Shown in pieces: positions 35,214-48,197 of a stretch of DNA of 64,000 bases. Made by a program: the position numbers and the translations under genes. The stretch spans positions 466,852 through 530,851 of the forward strand of contig NZ_SHKR01000016.1 of NCBI RefSeq assembly GCF_004217145.1, written 5' to 3'. The DNA is from Kribbella rubisoli (lineage in GTDB: Bacteria > Actinomycetota > Actinomycetes > Propionibacteriales > Kribbellaceae). Numbering within the stretch: position 1 is the stretch's first letter; every line of letters begins with the position of its first letter. The notes beneath the pieces are model-generated. The model saw only the letters and a program-made list of their open reading frames with translations, searched no databases and was not told the DNA's origin.

Positions 35214-36151
35214 CTGAAGATCTCGCGGTAGACCTTCGCCAGCTTGTCCGGGGCGTGGTGCAGATCCCGCTCGTCGTCGGCGATATCGGCGATCACCAGC
35301 TCGGCCCCGAGGGATTCCGCAGTACGGCGGAGTGACTCGGGGTCGGGCACGTGGCCGGCGTCGGCGAGGACGACGTCGATGCGCAGGTCCGGCGCGTGGG
35401 CGGCCAGCACCTCGAGGTGGGTCTCGGGTGAGAAGCCGTCGGTCTCGCCCTTCTGCTCCCCCAGGTTGAGCGTCAGGAGCCGGCGGGCACTGGTCAGCTC
35501 GAGACCGCGGCAGAGCTCGGGGACCAGCAGATTCGGGATGACCGACGTGAACCACGAGCCCGGACCGACGACGACCCAATCGGCCTCCGCGATGGCGACA
35601 AGCGCCTCCGGGCACGCGGGCGGGTCGGCCGGGTCGAGCGCGACGTCGACCACGTGTCCCTCGGTCGTCGCCACCTCGGCCTGGCCGCGGATCTCGGTGA
35701 TCGCCTCGGGATGCGCCGGATCGAGCCCGAGCACCCGCGCGGTGATGTCTAGCGGCACGGCGGACATCGGCAGCACGCGCCCTTGTGCACCGAGCAATCG
35801 CGCGACCCAGTCGAGTCCGTCGACCGCCTCGCCGAGCAGCTCCCACAACGCGACGATCAGCAGGTTGCCGACCGCGTGGTCGTGCAGCTCACCGTTGCTG
35901 CGGAAGCGATGCTGCAGTACGTCGGCCCACGTGCGGCCCCACTCGTCGTCGCGGCACAGCGCGGCCAGGGCCATCCGCAGATCACCCGGCGGCAGTACGC
36001 CGAGCTCCTGGCGCAGCCGCCCGGACGAGCCGCCGTTGTCGGCGACCGTGACGACCGCGGTCAGCTGGTCGGTGACGTGCCTAAGTGCGGAGAGAGAGGC
36101 GGCCAAGCCGTGTCCCCCGCCGAGCGCTACGACCTTAGTAGCTCTCGTCAC
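35210..36151 (-). CDS. yvcK: YvcK/CofD-like UDP-GlcNAc-binding protein
   Basis: 313 aa. The N-terminal Rossmann-like loop is VVALGGGHGLAASLSALR, followed by VVTVADNGGSSGRLR and HDHAVGNLLIVALWE, all diagnostic of YvcK (GlmR). In other bacteria it binds UDP-GlcNAc and links central carbon to peptidoglycan precursor synthesis. It starts with a GTG at 36151 that overlaps the rapZ stop (GTGA). No downstream whiA in the immediate next position, unlike most actinobacteria, because of the inserted plus-strand pair. Confidence 0.94.
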   Translation of the reverse strand: MTRATKVVALGGGHGLAASLSALRHVTDQLTAVVTVADNGGSSGRLRQELGVLPPGDLRMALAALCRDDEWGRTWADVLQHRFRSNGELHDHAVGNLLIVALWELLGEAVDGLDWVARLLGAQGRVLPMSAVPLDITARVLGLDPAHPEAITEIRGQAEVATTEGHVVDVALDPADPPACPEALVAIAEADWVVVGPGSWFTSVIPNLLVPELCRGLELTSARRLLTLNLGEQKGETDGFSPETHLEVLAAHAPDLRIDVVLADAGHVPDPESLRRTAESLGAELVIADIADDERDLHHAPDKLAKVYREIFS

Positions 36152-37014
36152 TCACGCCCCAGATCCCGGTGTACGACCAAGGTCGGTGACCCCTTCTCGC
36201 GCAGCCTGCGGGCGATCTCCTCGGCCATCGCGACGCTGCGGTGCTTTCCCCCGGTGCAGCCGATCGCGACGGTGACGAAGCGCTTGCCCTCGTTCAGATA
36301 GCCGCTCCGCAAGGTGTCCAGCACGTCCACGTAGTTCTGCAGGAACTGCTGGGCCAGCGGATGGCCGAGCACGAAGTCTGACACAGGCTTGTCCTGCCCG
36401 GTCATCGGGCGCAGGTCCGGCTGCCAGTACGGGTTCGGGATGAAGCGCATGTCCGCGACCACGTCGGCGTCGACCGGGATGCCGTACTTGAACCCGAACG
36501 ACACCACGGTCGCGCGCAGCTCGGCGTTCTCCTCGTCGCCGAACGCGTTCACGATCTTCGCGGCGAGCTGATGGATGTTCAGGCTCGAGGTGTCGATGAC
36601 CAGATCCGCGCCGGCCCGGATGTCGCCGAGCAGCTCGCGCTCGCGCTGGATGCCGTCGAGCAACCGGCCCTCGCCCTGCAGCGGATGCGGCCGGCGGACA
36701 CTCTCCTGCCGGCGCACGATCACATCGTCGGAGGCCTCCAGGAACAGCGTCAGCGGGCGATAGCCCTTCAGCCGCAGATCGTGGATGGCCGAGCTCAGCT
36801 CCTCGAAGAACAGGCCGGTCCGGACGTCGACCACGACCGCGAGCCGCGGCGCCGCGCCGGTGCCGATCACCTGCTCGACGAGCGTGGTGAGGAACATCGG
36901 CGGCAGGTTGTCCACGACGAACCAGCCGAGGTCTTCCAGTACGTCGGCGACGGAGCTTCGTCCCGCGCCGGACATGCCGGACACGATGATGAGGTTGCCG
37001 CCCGTGTCGTCCAT
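36148..37014 (-). CDS. rapZ: RNase adapter / nucleotide-binding protein RapZ
   Basis: A 288-aa P-loop protein. The N-terminal Walker A is IVSGMSGAGRSSVADVLEDL, and Walker B-like FVVDNLPPMFL follows. The C-terminal domain has VVSFGFKYGIPVDADVVADM, DMRFIPNPYW and IGCTGGKHRSVAMAEEIA. In E. coli RapZ controls GlmS synthesis; the actinobacterial role is less known. The ATG shares its first base with the uvrC stop (TGATG), so translation is coupled. Confidence 0.95.
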   Translation of the reverse strand: MDDTGGNLIIVSGMSGAGRSSVADVLEDLGWFVVDNLPPMFLTTLVEQVIGTGAAPRLAVVVDVRTGLFFEELSSAIHDLRLKGYRPLTLFLEASDDVIVRRQESVRRPHPLQGEGRLLDGIQRERELLGDIRAGADLVIDTSSLNIHQLAAKIVNAFGDEENAELRATVVSFGFKYGIPVDADVVADMRFIPNPYWQPDLRPMTGQDKPVSDFVLGHPLAQQFLQNYVDVLDTLRSGYLNEGKRFVTVAIGCTGGKHRSVAMAEEIARRLREKGSPTLVVHRDLGRE

Positions 37015-39059
37015 CAGTTCTCAGTTCTCCCTGGGTCCCCGTCGGCCAAATCCGTTGACGACAGTCCGGCCGGCGCCGGGACGTCGTCGCCCAGTATCTC
37101 GCCCGTGGCCGTGTTGACCGACGGTGCCCGGCCGGTTTCCGCCTTCGTTGCGGCAGCGTTAACCGCCAGTACGACGGACTCGGCCAGCCGGGGCCCGAAT
37201 CCGGGCAGGCCGGCGACCTCGTCGATCGTCGCCCCGCGCAACTTCTTCAGCGACCCGAAGTGCCGCAGCAAGGTCTTCCGCCGCACCTCCCCCAGCCCCG
37301 GAACCTCGTCGAGGGTGCTCTCGACCATCGACTTCGACCGGCGGCTGCGGTGGTGCGTGATCGCGAACCGGTGCGCCTCGTCCCGCAGTCGCTGCAGGAG
37401 GTACAGGCCTTCCGACGTACGGGAGAAGATGACCGGATCCTCCTCGTCGGGGAGCCAGACCTCCTCCAGCCGCTTGGCGAGACCGCAGACCGGAATGTCA
37501 CCGAGCCCGAGCTCGTCCATCGCCTGGCGGGCCGCGGCGACCTGCGGCGGACCGCCGTCGACCACGACCAGGCTCGGCGCGTAGGAGAACTTCTTCGCCC
37601 GGCCCGTCTCCGGGTCGATCAGCGCGGCCGACGGGTCGTCGTCCTGGCTCATCGCGGCCCGGTCGTCGAGCAGCCGCTTGAACCTGCGGGTGAGGACCTC
37701 GGCGATCGAGGCGACGTCGTTCTGGCCGTCGACGCCCTTGATCACGAACCGCCGGTACTCGCTCTTGCGGGGCAGGCCGTCCTCGAAGACGACCATCGAG
37801 GCGACCACCTCGGTGCCTTGCAGGTTCGAGACGTCGTAGCACTCCAGCCGCAGCGGCGCCTCGGGCAGGTCGAGACCCGCCTGGATCTCCTCGAGCGCCT
37901 GGTTGCGAGTGGTCAGATCGCTGGCCCGCTTGGTCTTGTGCATGGTCAGCGTCTGCAGCGCGTTCCGCTCGACGGTCTCCATCAGCGCCTTCTTGTCGCC
38001 GCGCTGCGGGACCCGGATCGACACCCGCGCGCCGCGGATCCCCTCCAGCCACTCGGTCAGCGCTTCGGCGTCCTCCGGCATCGTCGGGACGAGGATCTCG
38101 CGCGGGATCGCGTCGACCGAGTCATCGGCGTACATCTGCTGGATGAAGCGCGAGACGAGATCGCCGGTCGTCGCCGTGCCGTCAGCCTTGTCGGCGATCC
38201 AGCCGCGCTCACCGCGAATCCGGCCGCCGCGAACGTAGAAGATCTGCACGGCGACCTCGAGCGGGTCCTCGCTCAACGCGATGACGTCGGTGTCGGTGCC
38301 GTCGCCGAGGACCACAGCGTTCTTGGCCAAAGCCTTCTCCAGCGCGGCCAGGTCGTCGCGGATCTTCGCGGCCCGCTCGTACTCCAGCTCGGCCGCCGCG
38401 GCCTTCATCTCCTTCTCCAGCCGGCGCACGTACGTCGCGGTCTGACCGGACAGGAACGCGGCGAAGTCGTCGACGATCTGGCGGTGCTCCTCCTGCGTCA
38501 CCTGCCCGGTGCAGGGCGCGGCGCATTTGCCGATGTACCCGAGCAGGCAGGGCCGGCCGATCTGGCGGTGCCGGTTGAAGACTCCCTTGCTGCACGAGCG
38601 CATCGGAAAGACCCGGAGCAGCAGGTCGACGGTCTCGCGGATCGCCCAGGCGTGGCTGTACGGACCGAAGTACTTCACGCCCTTCTTCTTCTGGCCGCGG
38701 CCGACCATCACCCGCGGATAGTCCTCGTTGAGGGTGATGGCGAGCCACGGGTACGACTTGTCGTCGCGATACTTCACGTTGAAGCGCGGGTCGTACTCCT
38801 TGATCCAGGAGTACTCCAGCTGCAGCGACTCGACCTCGCTGGCGACCACGGTCCACTCGACCTTCGAGGCCGTCGTCACCATCGCCTGCGTCCGCGGGTG
38901 CAGGTTCACCAAATCCTGGAAGTACGACGACAACCGGGCCCGCAGGTTCTTCGCCTTGCCGACGTAGATGACCCGCCCGGCGGAGTCGCTGAAACGGTAG
39001 ACGCCGGGTGAGTCGGGGATCGAACCCGGAGCGGGACGGTACGAGGACGGATCAGCCAC
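37014..39059 (-). CDS. uvrC: Excinuclease ABC subunit UvrC
   Basis: 681 aa. It makes the 3' and 5' incisions in nucleotide excision repair. The GIY-YIG nuclease starts at PDSPGVYRFSDSAGRVIYVG. A Cys-rich stretch (PCLLGYIGKCAAPC) and a UVR (UvrB-binding) motif around KEMKAAAAELEYERAAKIRD follow. The RNase H-like endonuclease contains RLECYDVSNLQGTEVVASMV and VVDGGPPQ, and two helix-hairpin-helix motifs lie in DEVPGLGEVRRKTLLRHFGS and AGLPGFGPRLAESV. First gene of the uvrC-rapZ-yvcK operon. Start ATG 39059. Confidence 0.97.
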   Translation of the reverse strand: MADPSSYRPAPGSIPDSPGVYRFSDSAGRVIYVGKAKNLRARLSSYFQDLVNLHPRTQAMVTTASKVEWTVVASEVESLQLEYSWIKEYDPRFNVKYRDDKSYPWLAITLNEDYPRVMVGRGQKKKGVKYFGPYSHAWAIRETVDLLLRVFPMRSCSKGVFNRHRQIGRPCLLGYIGKCAAPCTGQVTQEEHRQIVDDFAAFLSGQTATYVRRLEKEMKAAAAELEYERAAKIRDDLAALEKALAKNAVVLGDGTDTDVIALSEDPLEVAVQIFYVRGGRIRGERGWIADKADGTATTGDLVSRFIQQMYADDSVDAIPREILVPTMPEDAEALTEWLEGIRGARVSIRVPQRGDKKALMETVERNALQTLTMHKTKRASDLTTRNQALEEIQAGLDLPEAPLRLECYDVSNLQGTEVVASMVVFEDGLPRKSEYRRFVIKGVDGQNDVASIAEVLTRRFKRLLDDRAAMSQDDDPSAALIDPETGRAKKFSYAPSLVVVDGGPPQVAAARQAMDELGLGDIPVCGLAKRLEEVWLPDEEDPVIFSRTSEGLYLLQRLRDEAHRFAITHHRSRRSKSMVESTLDEVPGLGEVRRKTLLRHFGSLKKLRGATIDEVAGLPGFGPRLAESVVLAVNAAATKAETGRAPSVNTATGEILGDDVPAPAGLSSTDLADGDPGRTEN

Positions 39060-39141
39060 CCAACCACCCTAGTTCGGGTCGCCGACAAATCCGGAATTCC
39101 GGCAAAGTCTCTACTGCTATTTCAATGACAGACTTGAAGGC

Positions 39142-39597
39142 ATGACGATCGACGAACTGGATCGGATGATCCGCGCCTACGACGGTGTCCGGGTGCTCGA
39201 GGCCCAGGACGACCTCTTCTACCTCTACGACCCGGCCGCCGACCTCCCGCCGGAGCGACAGCAGCCGTTCGCCACCATTGTCACCGGCGACCACTACGAG
39301 AAGGTGTCCCGGCTCGACGAGCCGGACGCTTGGCGGCTGAACGTCGGGCTCACCAAGGCGACGTACACCTCACTCTTCGGACCGGTGCCGACCGAGCGGG
39401 ACGCGGACTGGGTGCTCGACTCGGGGCATGCCTACACGGCCCGGAACACGCTCATGCCGCACCCGTTCTACGCCTCGCAGTACTGGGTGGCGATCGTGAA
39501 CCCGGTCGAGCTCGAGCCGCTGACCTCGCTGCTCGACGAGGCGTACGAGTTCGCGGCCCGCAAGTACGCCAACCATCAGTCCCGCCAAACGCAGTGA
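39142..39597 (+). CDS. DUF6194-like protein
   Basis: 151 aa. It reads TIDELDRMIRAYDGVRVLEA, FATIVTGDHYEKVSRLDEPD, RLNVGLTKATYTSLFG, YTARNTLMPHPFYASQYWVA and ends LLDEAYEFAARKY. This pattern matches a widespread actinobacterial unknown-function family that I recall as DUF6194, whose fold resembles MmcQ/YjbR-type proteins. No signal peptide. The ATG at 39142 has GAAGG close upstream. Divergent from uvrC. Confidence 0.75.
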   Translation: MTIDELDRMIRAYDGVRVLEAQDDLFYLYDPAADLPPERQQPFATIVTGDHYEKVSRLDEPDAWRLNVGLTKATYTSLFGPVPTERDADWVLDSGHAYTARNTLMPHPFYASQYWVAIVNPVELEPLTSLLDEAYEFAARKYANHQSRQTQ

Positions 39598-39746
39598 ACC
39601 TTGCAGTCGTGTTGCGGCTTGCCCCATAAGCCCGGTTTGACCCCCGGTTGGGATGAGCGACGTCTCTAGCGTGTGACCCAGGGTAGATGTGCAGGACCTT
39701 TGCGTGAGGCAACAAGGCCTTGCGCTGACTCGAGGGAGTTCCGCCC

Positions 39747-40967
<1,221 letters not shown>

Positions 40968-40975
40968 CCCAACGC

Positions 40976-41005
40976 AAAGGGCCCGGCCGGTCGGCCGGGC
41001 CCTTT
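40976..41005. terminator. Bidirectional hairpin terminator
   Basis: A perfect 14-bp stem, AAAGGGCCCGGCCG with CGGCCGGGCCCTTT, separated by GT. It lies 8 nt after the subtilase stop and 6 nt before the convergent Rieske gene stop, so it can serve both directions. Confidence 0.88.
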
Positions 41006-41011
41006 CGCACG

Positions 41012-41590
41012 TCAGGCGGACTGAACGATATTGCTGCCCTGGACGGCGACGTTCACCGCGGGCAGCGGCGACTGAGCCGGCCCGCTGGCCACGCTGCCGT
41101 CGGTGATCTTGAAGTGGCTGTTGTGGAACGGGCAGACGATCTGTCCGTCCTCGACCGAGCCGACGATGTTGCCCTGGTGCGTGCAGACCGCCGAGAAGCC
41201 CTTGTACTGACCCGCGGTCGGCTGGGTCACGACGACCTTGGCCTCGGTGAACACCTTCCCGCCGCCCACCGGTACGTCGGACACCGGGCCGAGGACCGTC
41301 CCGCCGCTGGCCGGAGCGCTCGACGACGGTGCACTCGACGATGCGCTCGCGCTGGGAGTGCTCGCGGTGGGCGCGGAGCTGGAGCCGGTGGCCGACGGGG
41401 TCGAGGCGCCGCCGCCGGACGCATCATCGCTGCTGCCGCAGGCGGCGAGGATCGGGGCGCTGGCACCCACCAGCGCGGCCACGGCCGCGCAGCGGAGCAC
41501 CGTCCTCCGGTCGCGCATACCGTCCGCGCCTGCGCTGGGCGCGGCCTCGGTCTGCTGCGGGGTGGCTGGTGCCATCGTGTCATCGCTCAT
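41012..41590 (-). CDS. Rieske (2Fe-2S) lipoprotein
   Basis: 192 aa. A twin-arginine-like, lipoprotein-type signal (RDRRTVLRCAAVAALVGASA then PILAAC, lipobox Cys near 51) is followed by a Ser/Ala/Pro/Thr-rich linker of ~45 residues. A Rieske domain ends it, with CTHQG (C-x-H) and CPFHNSHF (C-x2-H) binding the [2Fe-2S] cluster. Probably Tat-exported and membrane-anchored, carrying electrons on the outer face. The ATG at 41590 follows GGAGG. No oxygenase subunit is adjacent. Confidence 0.9.
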   Translation of the reverse strand: MSDDTMAPATPQQTEAAPSAGADGMRDRRTVLRCAAVAALVGASAPILAACGSSDDASGGGASTPSATGSSSAPTASTPSASASSSAPSSSAPASGGTVLGPVSDVPVGGGKVFTEAKVVVTQPTAGQYKGFSAVCTHQGNIVGSVEDGQIVCPFHNSHFKITDGSVASGPAQSPLPAVNVAVQGSNIVQSA

Positions 41591-41805
41591 GAATTTGGAC
41601 CTCCAGGAGCCTGCTGGTCGAAGTAGTTGAACGCTATATACCGGGTCAAACGACCGGATGACCCGAACGGTTCAACGAGCCCAGGATTGAACCGCAGTTT
41701 GAAGGTTTGCTGTGAATCGGCTGCGAATCTGATGGACGCGACCACCCGCCGGGGCACACGTCGACCGGGTGCCTGACAGACTTTGGGCGTGGGGAAGGCC
41801 AAGGG

Positions 41806-42702
41806 ATGACAGGAACGACGAACGACTCGACCGTGCTGCGGGCGATCGCGGACCTCGCGCCGATGTGGATGCCGGGCTGCGTCGTCGACACCGCCGAGCG
41901 GACGGTCGAGGTCGGCTGGGGCCGCGGCGCCCTGCAGATGTCCGCGGTCGTCGGGCTGGGCGAGATCATCGATCGGTGCAATCAGGTCCCGCAGCAGCGC
42001 TGGGCCGAGCAGATCGAGGCGTGGCTCCGCGCCGTCGTCGCCGAGGGTGAGCTCGCCACCGAGGAGCACCGGTTCGGCGACGTCGCGGAGCGGCAGCGGG
42101 CGCTGCTCGTCCAACGTGGGTGGTCGGCCCGGACGGCCGGCCCGGTGGCCGACGCGCTGATCCCGTTCGGGGACCATTTCGAGGTCGTGGTGTTCATCCG
42201 CACCGGTACGCAGCTGCGGCGGCTGACCGTCGTACGCCGATCGATGCTCGGGCTCGGCGATCCGGCCGTGCCGTCGCCGGTGCAGCTCACGCTTGAGCAG
42301 ATCTCCGACCTGCGGCCGGTCGAGCACGACGGGTTCTCGGTGCTCAGCCGGGACGACGATCCGCTCGTATCGATGGCGGTCGTCGATCGGGAGAACCTGC
42401 TGCCGCAGGCGTCCCTCGGGCTGGGCGTGCTGCTCGGCGTACCGCGGTTGAGCACGGTCGCGTTCTGCGCCGCGGATGCCGGGCAGGAGGCCGCGGACGA
42501 GCTGGCGAGGTTCGTTGCGGACACCTATCGCGACGCACCTGACCAGTGCAGTCCGGACGTGTTCTGGCTGCAGGGCGACCGGATGGTCCAGGTGCCGGTC
42601 ACGTTGGCCGAGCCGCCGACAGTCATGCTGCCGGCGGCACTACTGCCGTCGCCGCGCCGTACCTGGGTCCGGCACCTCGTCCAGCAGCTGTTCCGCCGCT
42701 GA
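41806..42702 (+). CDS. Conserved hypothetical protein, function unknown
   Basis: A 298-aa soluble protein without signal peptide or membrane helix. Recognisable stretches are LRAIADLAPMWMPGCVVDTA, RFGDVAERQRALLVQRGWSA, PFGDHFEVVVFIRTGTQLRR and MAVVDRENLLPQASLGLGVL. I do not recognise the family. The ATG at 41806 follows GGGGAAGG. It converges on uvrA (29 nt between stops). Isolated, no operon clue. Confidence 0.65.
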   Translation: MTGTTNDSTVLRAIADLAPMWMPGCVVDTAERTVEVGWGRGALQMSAVVGLGEIIDRCNQVPQQRWAEQIEAWLRAVVAEGELATEEHRFGDVAERQRALLVQRGWSARTAGPVADALIPFGDHFEVVVFIRTGTQLRRLTVVRRSMLGLGDPAVPSPVQLTLEQISDLRPVEHDGFSVLSRDDDPLVSMAVVDRENLLPQASLGLGVLLGVPRLSTVAFCAADAGQEAADELARFVADTYRDAPDQCSPDVFWLQGDRMVQVPVTLAEPPTVMLPAALLPSPRRTWVRHLVQQLFRR

Positions 42703-42731
42703 CGAGGTCCTGGTCGAGGTGCTGGCGCTGG

Positions 42732-45749
<3,018 letters not shown>

Positions 45750-45954
45750 AAGCTCACTCTCAGCCGTTCTCGAGGGTATCCGGGGCATGCCCAGTCATGC
45801 TAACGAGGCCCACCGACAAAAACTTCCGCCGCCGGATCCAGCGCACTGTCCGCGGGGCGCTTCGAAAGTATATTCGATCGCCGAGGGTGGTCTGCACAGC
45901 CCGCGCCAAGAGTGCAAGGATCGGCTCTATCACCGACATCCAGGGAGAAGTCGC

Positions 45955-46614
45955 ATGCCGGAGTACCACGGGAACGTCAAGGTCGGCGGCCCGGCCGAGA
46001 CCCACGAGCTGGCCAAGTTGATGATCACCAAGGTCGCCGTCGGGCCGATGAACAACAACGCCTACCTGCTGCGTTGCCGCCAGACCGACGAGCAGGTCCT
46101 GATCGACGCCGCGAACGACGCCGACACGCTGCTGCAGCTGATCGGCGACGGCGGCCTCGCCCGCGTCATCACCACGCACCGCCACCAGGATCACTGGGAG
46201 GCGCTGGCGGAGGTAGTCGCCCGGACGGGTGCCACCACCGTCGCCGGGCGGTACGACGCCGAAGGCATCCCGGTCCCGACCGACCAGCTCGTCGACGACG
46301 GCGACCACATCGCCGTCGGCCAGTGCAGTCTCCGCGTGATCCACCTCGTCGGCCACACCCCCGGCTCGATCGCCCTGGTGTACGACGACCCGGACGGCGC
46401 ACCGCACCTGTTCACCGGCGACTCGCTGTTCCCGGGAGGCGTCGGCAACACCCAGGAAGACGCGGAGCGGTTCACGTCGCTGATCAACGACGTCGAGACC
46501 AAGCTGTTCAACGAGCTCCCCGACGAGACATGGGTCTATCCCGGTCACGGCTCCGACACCACCCTCGGCACCGAGCGACCCCACCTCGCCGAGTGGCGTG
46601 AGCGCGGCTGGTGA
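45955..46614 (+). CDS. MBL fold metallo-hydrolase
   Basis: A 219-aa metallo-beta-lactamase fold hydrolase of the glyoxalase II-like branch. The metal motif is THRHQDHWEAL (H-x-H-x-D-H), a later His is in HLVGHTPGSIAL, an Asp is in FTGDSLFPGG, and the last His is in VYPGHGSDTTLG. The ATG at 45955 follows AGGGAGAAG. Stop overlaps the GNAT start as GTGA. Substrate unknown; thioester or lactone hydrolysis is typical of this branch. Confidence 0.9.
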   Translation: MPEYHGNVKVGGPAETHELAKLMITKVAVGPMNNNAYLLRCRQTDEQVLIDAANDADTLLQLIGDGGLARVITTHRHQDHWEALAEVVARTGATTVAGRYDAEGIPVPTDQLVDDGDHIAVGQCSLRVIHLVGHTPGSIALVYDDPDGAPHLFTGDSLFPGGVGNTQEDAERFTSLINDVETKLFNELPDETWVYPGHGSDTTLGTERPHLAEWRERGW

Positions 46615-47147
46615 GCGGATTCGCCGAATACGAGCCGGGTGTCGCCCGGCAGACCGCCGACGTACGCGTGCGTCCAGGAGAGCTGCGTGACCTGGACGCG
46701 TGTGCCGAGCTGATCGTGTCGCGGACCCACGGGTCCGCGGCCGAGCGGCGCGAGCGGCTGGTCGCCGACCTCGCCAACCCGGACAAGTACATCGCCGTCG
46801 CGGTCGTCGGCGACGAGGTCGTCGGGTACGGCGGTGTGATCCGCCACGAGCTCAAACCCGACGACCCTCCGACGACGGCTCCGACGGGGTACTACCTGAT
46901 CGGCCTGATCGTCTCCCCCGCCTGGCGACGCCACGGCATCGGCGAGCTCCTGACCCGCGACCGGATGCGCTGGACCGCCGAGCGGGCCGACGCCGTCTAC
47001 TACTTCGCCAACCAGGCGAACGGCGCGATCCTCGACCTCAACAAGAACTTCGGGTTCACCGAGGTCACCCGGGACTTCATCTTCCCGGGCGCCCCGCTCG
47101 AACCCGGCACCTGCGTCCTCCTGCGGGCGGCCCTCACCGATCGGTGA
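46611..47147 (+). CDS. GNAT family N-acetyltransferase
   Basis: 178 aa. GNAT motif A is YYLIGLIVSPAWRRHGIGEL (R-x-x-G-x-G/A), with strands VAVVGDEVVGYGGVIRHEL before it and the C-terminal FANQANGAILDLNKNFGFTE after. It transfers an acetyl group from acetyl-CoA; acceptor unknown. The GTG at 46611 overlaps the MBL hydrolase stop (GTGA), implying a two-gene operon. Its last 14 nt overlap the convergent protease gene. Confidence 0.9.
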   Translation: MSGFAEYEPGVARQTADVRVRPGELRDLDACAELIVSRTHGSAAERRERLVADLANPDKYIAVAVVGDEVVGYGGVIRHELKPDDPPTTAPTGYYLIGLIVSPAWRRHGIGELLTRDRMRWTAERADAVYYFANQANGAILDLNKNFGFTEVTRDFIFPGAPLEPGTCVLLRAALTDR

Positions 47148-48078
47148 GCTCGGCGGGGTACGCGATCACGTCGACCAGGGCGTTGTTGCGGATCGCGGTG
47201 ATCTCCGTACGGCGGGCGATCGCGTCCTCGAACAGCTGCCGCTGCAGCGACTGAGCATCCCGGAGCGGTACGCCGTCCACCGCCAGCACCAGATCTCCTT
47301 GGCGGAGGCCGGCGGCGGCGGCCGGGCTCGCCGGGATCACCTCGACGACCCGGAGCGCCGTCCGCTGGTCGAACCGCTCCGCAAGTGACGGGCGAAGCGG
47401 TGCGGGCGTCGTCACGAGGCCGAGGTACGCGCGGCGCACGCGACCGTCGTGCAGTAGCGAGTAGATGATCCGGCGCGTCGTCGGGTTGACCGGGACGGCT
47501 AGCCCGAGGCCGATGCCGGCGACCGCGGTGTTGATGCCGATCACGCGGCCGTTGCCGTCGGCCAGCGCTCCCCCGGAGTTGCCCGGGTTGAGCGCGGCGT
47601 CGGTCTGGATGACGTCCTCGATGATCCGCTGCGCCGAACCGCTGCGCACCGGCAGCGATCGGCCCAGTGCGCTCACCACGCCGGCGGTCACGCTCCCGGC
47701 CAGGCCGAGTGGGTTGCCCACGGCAACTACCAGGTTCCCGACCTTCAGGTGGTCCGCGTCGCCGTACTCCGGCGGGTCGGGGATCTCGCGGTCGGCCCGC
47801 AGTACGGCGAGATCGGACAGCCGGTCGACGCCGACGATGCGGGCCTGTGCCGTCGTACCGTCGGCGAACTCGGCGGAAGCCTCGGAGCCGTCGCCGACCA
47901 CGTGCGCGTTGGTGAGCAGGTGACCATCGCCGGTCAGCACCACGCCGGAGCCGGACGAGTCGCCGCGCCGGCTGTGGATCCGCAGGCTGGCGACCCGCGG
48001 GATCAGGTGTTCCGCCACTCCCGAGACCACCCGGGAGTACGCATCGAGGACGTCGTCCCCGGCAATCTCTTCAGCCAT
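47134..48078 (-). CDS. HtrA-like S1C serine protease with PDZ domain, no signal peptide
   Basis: 314 aa. A trypsin-like domain has the triad His in LTNAHVVGDG, Asp in RLSDLAVLRAD and Ser in NPGNSGGAL. A PDZ domain follows (~220-300: VIPASPAAAAGLRQGDLVLA, DGVPLRDAQSL). Unlike classical DegP/HtrA it has neither signal peptide nor transmembrane anchor at its N-terminus (MAEEIAGDDVLDAYSRVVSG), so it is predicted cytoplasmic. The ATG at 48078 follows AGGAGGCAAGG. It is divergent from the TetR gene across 119 nt containing a palindromic operator. Confidence 0.9.
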   Translation of the reverse strand: MAEEIAGDDVLDAYSRVVSGVAEHLIPRVASLRIHSRRGDSSGSGVVLTGDGHLLTNAHVVGDGSEASAEFADGTTAQARIVGVDRLSDLAVLRADREIPDPPEYGDADHLKVGNLVVAVGNPLGLAGSVTAGVVSALGRSLPVRSGSAQRIIEDVIQTDAALNPGNSGGALADGNGRVIGINTAVAGIGLGLAVPVNPTTRRIIYSLLHDGRVRRAYLGLVTTPAPLRPSLAERFDQRTALRVVEVIPASPAAAAGLRQGDLVLAVDGVPLRDAQSLQRQLFEDAIARRTEITAIRNNALVDVIAYPAELTDR

Positions 48079-48150
48079 CGCCTTGCCTCCTGGATTACAG
48101 GATTACACCGCAAGCAAATCGAGGCCAGCGCGTGAACCGGGACACAATCC

Positions 48151-48183
48151 TGACCGATCGGTTGAAAACTGGCCGATCGGTCA
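48151..48183. promoter_or_regulatory. TetR-type double operator
   Basis: TGACCGATCGG (48151-48161) and CCGATCGGTCA (48173-48183) are exact reverse complements, 11 nt apart. Each arm also contains the short palindrome CGATCG (centres at 57.5 and 76.5 of 48100), 19 bp apart, which would allow two dimers to bind side by side. It lies 15-47 nt before the TetR start and between the TetR gene and the divergent protease. Confidence 0.7.
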
Positions 48184-48197
48184 GTCAAGCTGCTGAC

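Noticed and set aside
39598..39746. Riboswitch-like leader before the subtilase gene
   Set aside because: I could not match the 149-nt leader to a known riboswitch consensus; it shows TTGACC at 39637-39642 but no -10 at proper spacing.
41640..41720. Promoter around the TATATA sequence upstream of the Rieske gene
   Set aside because: The -10-like TATATA has no -35 at 16-18 nt spacing, so I did not annotate it.
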